Source: Bacilli bacterium
Lineage (GTDB): Bacteria; Bacillota_I; Bacilli_A; RFN20; CAG-826
Assembly: GCA_017551465.1 (NCBI GenBank)
Contig: JAFZLN010000112.1
Coordinates: 1 to 14,901, forward strand
Direction of reading: 5' to 3'
Length of the DNA stretch: 14,901 nt
Part shown: positions 12,791 to 14,901 of the stretch, one piece after another
Layout of the letters: each line of letters begins with the position of its first letter
Numbering within the stretch: position 1 is the stretch's first letter
Notes under the pieces: model-generated
Databases searched by the model: none
Seen by the model: only the letters and a program-made list of their open reading frames with translations
What the model was told of the DNA's origin: nothing
Made by a program: the position numbers and the translations under genes

Positions 12791-14707
12791 ATGAAAGAAA
12801 CAAAAGAGTTTCAAACTGAATCAAAAGAACTATTAAACTTGATGATTAATTCCATTTATAGCAATAATGAAATCTTCTTAAGGGAATTAATCAGTAACGC
12901 TTCTGATGCGATTGATAAATATCGTTATCAAGCCTTAAACAGTAAAGGTGAAATGCCTTTAAATGATTTTGAAATCAATTTAAGTGTCGATAAAAAGAAA
13001 AGAACCATCACCATTTCTGATAACGGTATTGGTATGAGTAAAGAAGACCTTATCAATAACTTAGGCACTATCGCTAAGAGTGGGTCTAAAGACTTTGCTT
13101 CTAAACTTAAAGAAGCTAAAGAAAAACAAGATCTCAATATCATTGGCCAATTCGGTGTGGGCTTCTATAGTGCCTTCATGGTGGCTTCTAAAATTGAAGT
13201 TTTAACTAAGACATATAATGGCCAAGGTTATTTATTCACTAGTGACGGTCAAGAAAGCTACACCATTGAAGAAAAAGAAAAAGAAGGCAATGGTACTGAA
13301 ATTACCATCTACTTAAAGAAATCTTCTAAAGAAGTGGACTACGATAGCTATCTTGAACAATACAAGATTAAGAACTTAGTTAAAAAATATAGTGACTATA
13401 TCCGTTACCCAATTAAGATGATGGTCACTAAGAGTGAACAAGTCTTGGATAAAGATGGTAAACCTGTTGGAGGAAAATACGAAGATAAAGAAGTCATTGA
13501 AACACTTAACTCCATGATTCCTCTTTGGAAGAAAAACAAGAGTGAAGTAACTGATGAAGACTTAAATGAATTCTACAAGAATAAGTTCAGTGATTATGAA
13601 AATCCATTAGCGTCCCTCTTTGTTAGAGTAGATGGCAAGATTACTTATGATGCCTTATTATTCATCCCAAGTCACGTTCCATATAACTTATATAGCGACT
13701 CTTATGAAAGAGGCTTACAACTATATAGCAAAGGCATCTTTATCAAAGATAAATGCCAAGAATTAATCCCTGATTATCTTAAATTTGTTAAAGGCTTAGT
13801 GGATTCTGGTGATTTCTCACTTAATATCTCTAGAGAAATGCTTCAACAATCACCAATCATGCAGAAGATTAGTGAAAACGTCGAAAAGAAGATTGTCGAT
13901 AAATTAAAAGATATTAAGAAAACCGACTTTGATAAATACGTCACCTTCTGGAAGAGCTTTGGCGAATTAGTTAAATATGGTGTTTATAGCACTTATGGTG
14001 CGAAGAAAGAACTCTTACAAGATACCTTAATCTTCCATTCCCTCAATAACGAAGATAAATACATCTCTTTAGCGGACTATAAAGAAAAGATGGCCAAAGA
14101 TCAAAAGTATATCTACTTCGTCAGTGGTGAAAACTTAGACGCTATTAAGTTATTACCTCAACTTGAGAAATATCGTAAAAATAACGTAGACGTCCTATTG
14201 TTAGATCAAAAAATCGATGAATTCGCCATCATGATGTTACATGATTACGATAAAGTCGAATTCAAATCTATCAGTGATGAATCCGCTTCCGAAGTGAGCA
14301 AGGAAGAACAAGAGAAAATCGATAGTGTGACCGCGGATAATAAGAGATTATTCGATACATTAAAAGAAGCTCTCGCGGGCAAAGTTAACGATGTCGTTGT
14401 TTCTTCTAAGTTGGTGGACGCTCCAGTGTGTGTCTCCACTAAAGATGGCTTATCCCTTGAAATGGAAAAGACCCTTAACGAGCAGCCAGGCGCGGAAGAT
14501 ACCGTTAAAGCGGAAAAGATTTTGGAAATCAATCCAAACCACCCATTATTTGAAGCCTTTGCTAAGATTCAAAATGATGATGAATTAGTTAAAGAATATG
14601 CCAATATTCTCTATGAAGAAGCTATGCTTCTAGAAGGTAGAGAAATTGTTGATAAGAAAGCTTTCGTCGATAAGATTAATGAATTATTCATTAGAGCTAT
14701 GAAGTAG
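12791..14707 (+). CDS. htpG: Molecular chaperone HtpG (bacterial Hsp90)
   Basis: HtpG is the ATP-driven Hsp90 chaperone of the bacterial cytosol and works as a homodimer. The 638 residues are near the family's usual ~625. The N-terminal GHKL ATPase shows ELISNASDAIDKYR (32-45; Glu32 and Asn36), DNGIGM (77-82), LGTIAKSGSKDF (91-102), IGQFGVGFYSAFMV (118-131) and GNGTEITIYL. The middle domain carries SGDFSLNISREMLQQ with Arg348, the ATP-sensing arginine, and the C-terminal part ends in the helices of the dimer interface. The start is set by AGGA seven bases upstream. It has its own terminators before and after, so it is a separate unit from hsp20, with a different, non-CIRCE control region. Confidence 0.97.
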   Translation: MKETKEFQTESKELLNLMINSIYSNNEIFLRELISNASDAIDKYRYQALNSKGEMPLNDFEINLSVDKKKRTITISDNGIGMSKEDLINNLGTIAKSGSKDFASKLKEAKEKQDLNIIGQFGVGFYSAFMVASKIEVLTKTYNGQGYLFTSDGQESYTIEEKEKEGNGTEITIYLKKSSKEVDYDSYLEQYKIKNLVKKYSDYIRYPIKMMVTKSEQVLDKDGKPVGGKYEDKEVIETLNSMIPLWKKNKSEVTDEDLNEFYKNKFSDYENPLASLFVRVDGKITYDALLFIPSHVPYNLYSDSYERGLQLYSKGIFIKDKCQELIPDYLKFVKGLVDSGDFSLNISREMLQQSPIMQKISENVEKKIVDKLKDIKKTDFDKYVTFWKSFGELVKYGVYSTYGAKKELLQDTLIFHSLNNEDKYISLADYKEKMAKDQKYIYFVSGENLDAIKLLPQLEKYRKNNVDVLLLDQKIDEFAIMMLHDYDKVEFKSISDESASEVSKEEQEKIDSVTADNKRLFDTLKEALAGKVNDVVVSSKLVDAPVCVSTKDGLSLEMEKTLNEQPGAEDTVKAEKILEINPNHPLFEAFAKIQNDDELVKEYANILYEEAMLLEGREIVDKKAFVDKINELFIRAMK

Positions 14708-14733
14708 TGGGAAGTTTCTCCTCTCACACAATT

Positions 14734-14759
14734 AAGTCTGCAGACGTGCAGGCTTTTTT
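14734..14759 (+). terminator. Intrinsic terminator of htpG
   Basis: AAGTCTGCA (14734-14742), loop GACG, TGCAGGCTT (14747-14755) form a nine-pair stem with one G-U pair, running into six T's (14754-14759). It lies 27 bases past the htpG stop. Confidence 0.9.
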
Positions 14760-14901
14760 GTTGTCTGAGCCATCGTGCGAACGATGAGCGAGTTAAAACC
14801 CCCAGATAGTCTGGGGTGGAGGTAAAACTTATAGTTTTGCCCAATAAATAAAATCTCCTTACAATATTCATGCGGACCAACGCTTGAATATGAAAGGAGA
14901 C
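14760..14901 (+). other. Structured non-coding segment: possible IS200/IS605-type left end or riboregulatory leader
   Basis: No convincing reading frame lies here, but four hairpins follow one another: CATCGT-GCGA-ACGATG (14771-14786, with a GNRA-type loop), CCCCAGA-TAG-TCTGGGG (14800-14816), GGTAAAACT-TAT-AGTTTTGCC (14821-14841), and a long one from 14854 to 14900. The first two are GC-rich against an AT-rich background, a hallmark of structured RNA. The last would pair TCTCCTT with AAGGAGA at the very end, hiding a ribosome binding site for a gene just beyond the window. Hairpins plus an occluded ribosome binding site are known for the transposase leader of IS200-type elements; whether this is one cannot be settled without the next bases. 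A different leader RNA remains possible. Confidence 0.4.
14854..14900 (+). promoter_or_regulatory. Long hairpin sequestering a ribosome binding site
   Basis: TCTCCTT (14854-14860) pairs with AAGGAGA (14894-14900), ATATTCA (14864-14870) with TGAATAT (14885-14891), and GCG (14872-14874) with CGC (14881-14883), closing a GACCAA loop. That is 17 pairs with one small internal loop and one mismatch. AAGGAGA is a canonical Shine-Dalgarno sequence, so translation of a gene starting just past 14901 would be limited by this fold. Confidence 0.65.

Noticed and set aside
14781..14816. tracrRNA-like string (GAGCGAGTTAAAAC followed by a hairpin)
   Set aside because: It recalls the AGCAAGTTAAAAT part of Cas9 tracrRNAs, but no cas gene, CRISPR repeat or terminator-type tail is present.
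14810..14827. Possible T-box-like GGGTGGAGG segment in the right-edge leader
   Set aside because: The T-box core (GGGTGGNACCGCG) is not matched, and no Stem I elements or antiterminator/terminator pair were found.
14611..14880. 89-codon minus-strand reading frame across the htpG 3' end and the right-edge segment
   Set aside because: Most of it is antisense to htpG and to the terminator and hairpins, with no ribosome binding site and no family resemblance.

Overview
The window looks like a piece of a low-GC Firmicutes (Bacilli-type) chromosome, probably from a small-genome, host-associated lineage. Signs of this are very AT-rich intergenic DNA, classic AGGAGG ribosome binding sites, an AddAB recombination nuclease rather than RecBCD, a Bacillus-ThyA-like thymidylate synthase, and HrcA/CIRCE heat-shock control. 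TGA is a stop codon (it ends addA) and tryptophan is TGG, so this is not a UGA-recoding mollicute.

Layout from left to right: the 3' part of a biotin-protein ligase gene (1-447); a solitary HipA-like kinase gene (528-1829) bracketed by a 35-bp direct repeat with one mismatch; a HAD-family phosphatase gene (1925-2590). These run rightward. A tight leftward operon, thyA-folA-asnA (4928 down to 2582), makes dTMP, recycles the dihydrofolate this releases, and makes asparagine. Its last gene overlaps the HAD gene tail to tail, and its probable terminator lies inside the HAD coding sequence. From a divergent promoter region at about 4929-5084, a rightward operon carries addB-addA-rluA-like (5085-12108), the two-subunit helicase/nuclease for double-strand break processing plus a translationally coupled pseudouridine synthase.

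A heat-shock block follows. A small heat-shock protein gene (hsp20) is driven by a near-consensus sigma-A promoter overlaid by two CIRCE operators, both with the same off-consensus base, and ends in tandem hairpins. Then htpG (Hsp90) has a different perfect palindrome at its probable transcription start. After the htpG terminator, the last ~140 bases hold no gene but four hairpins, the last of which would bury an AAGGAGA ribosome binding site ending at the window edge. I suspect the left end of an IS200/IS605-type element or another structured leader whose gene starts just outside the window.

The most interesting items are the repeat-flanked orphan HipA-like kinase with a predicted leaderless transcript, the structured right edge, the double variant CIRCE, the unexplained htpG palindrome, and the terminator hidden in an antisense coding region. 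Most of the window is otherwise ordinary core metabolism and repair. All calls come from reading the sequence; no database search was possible.
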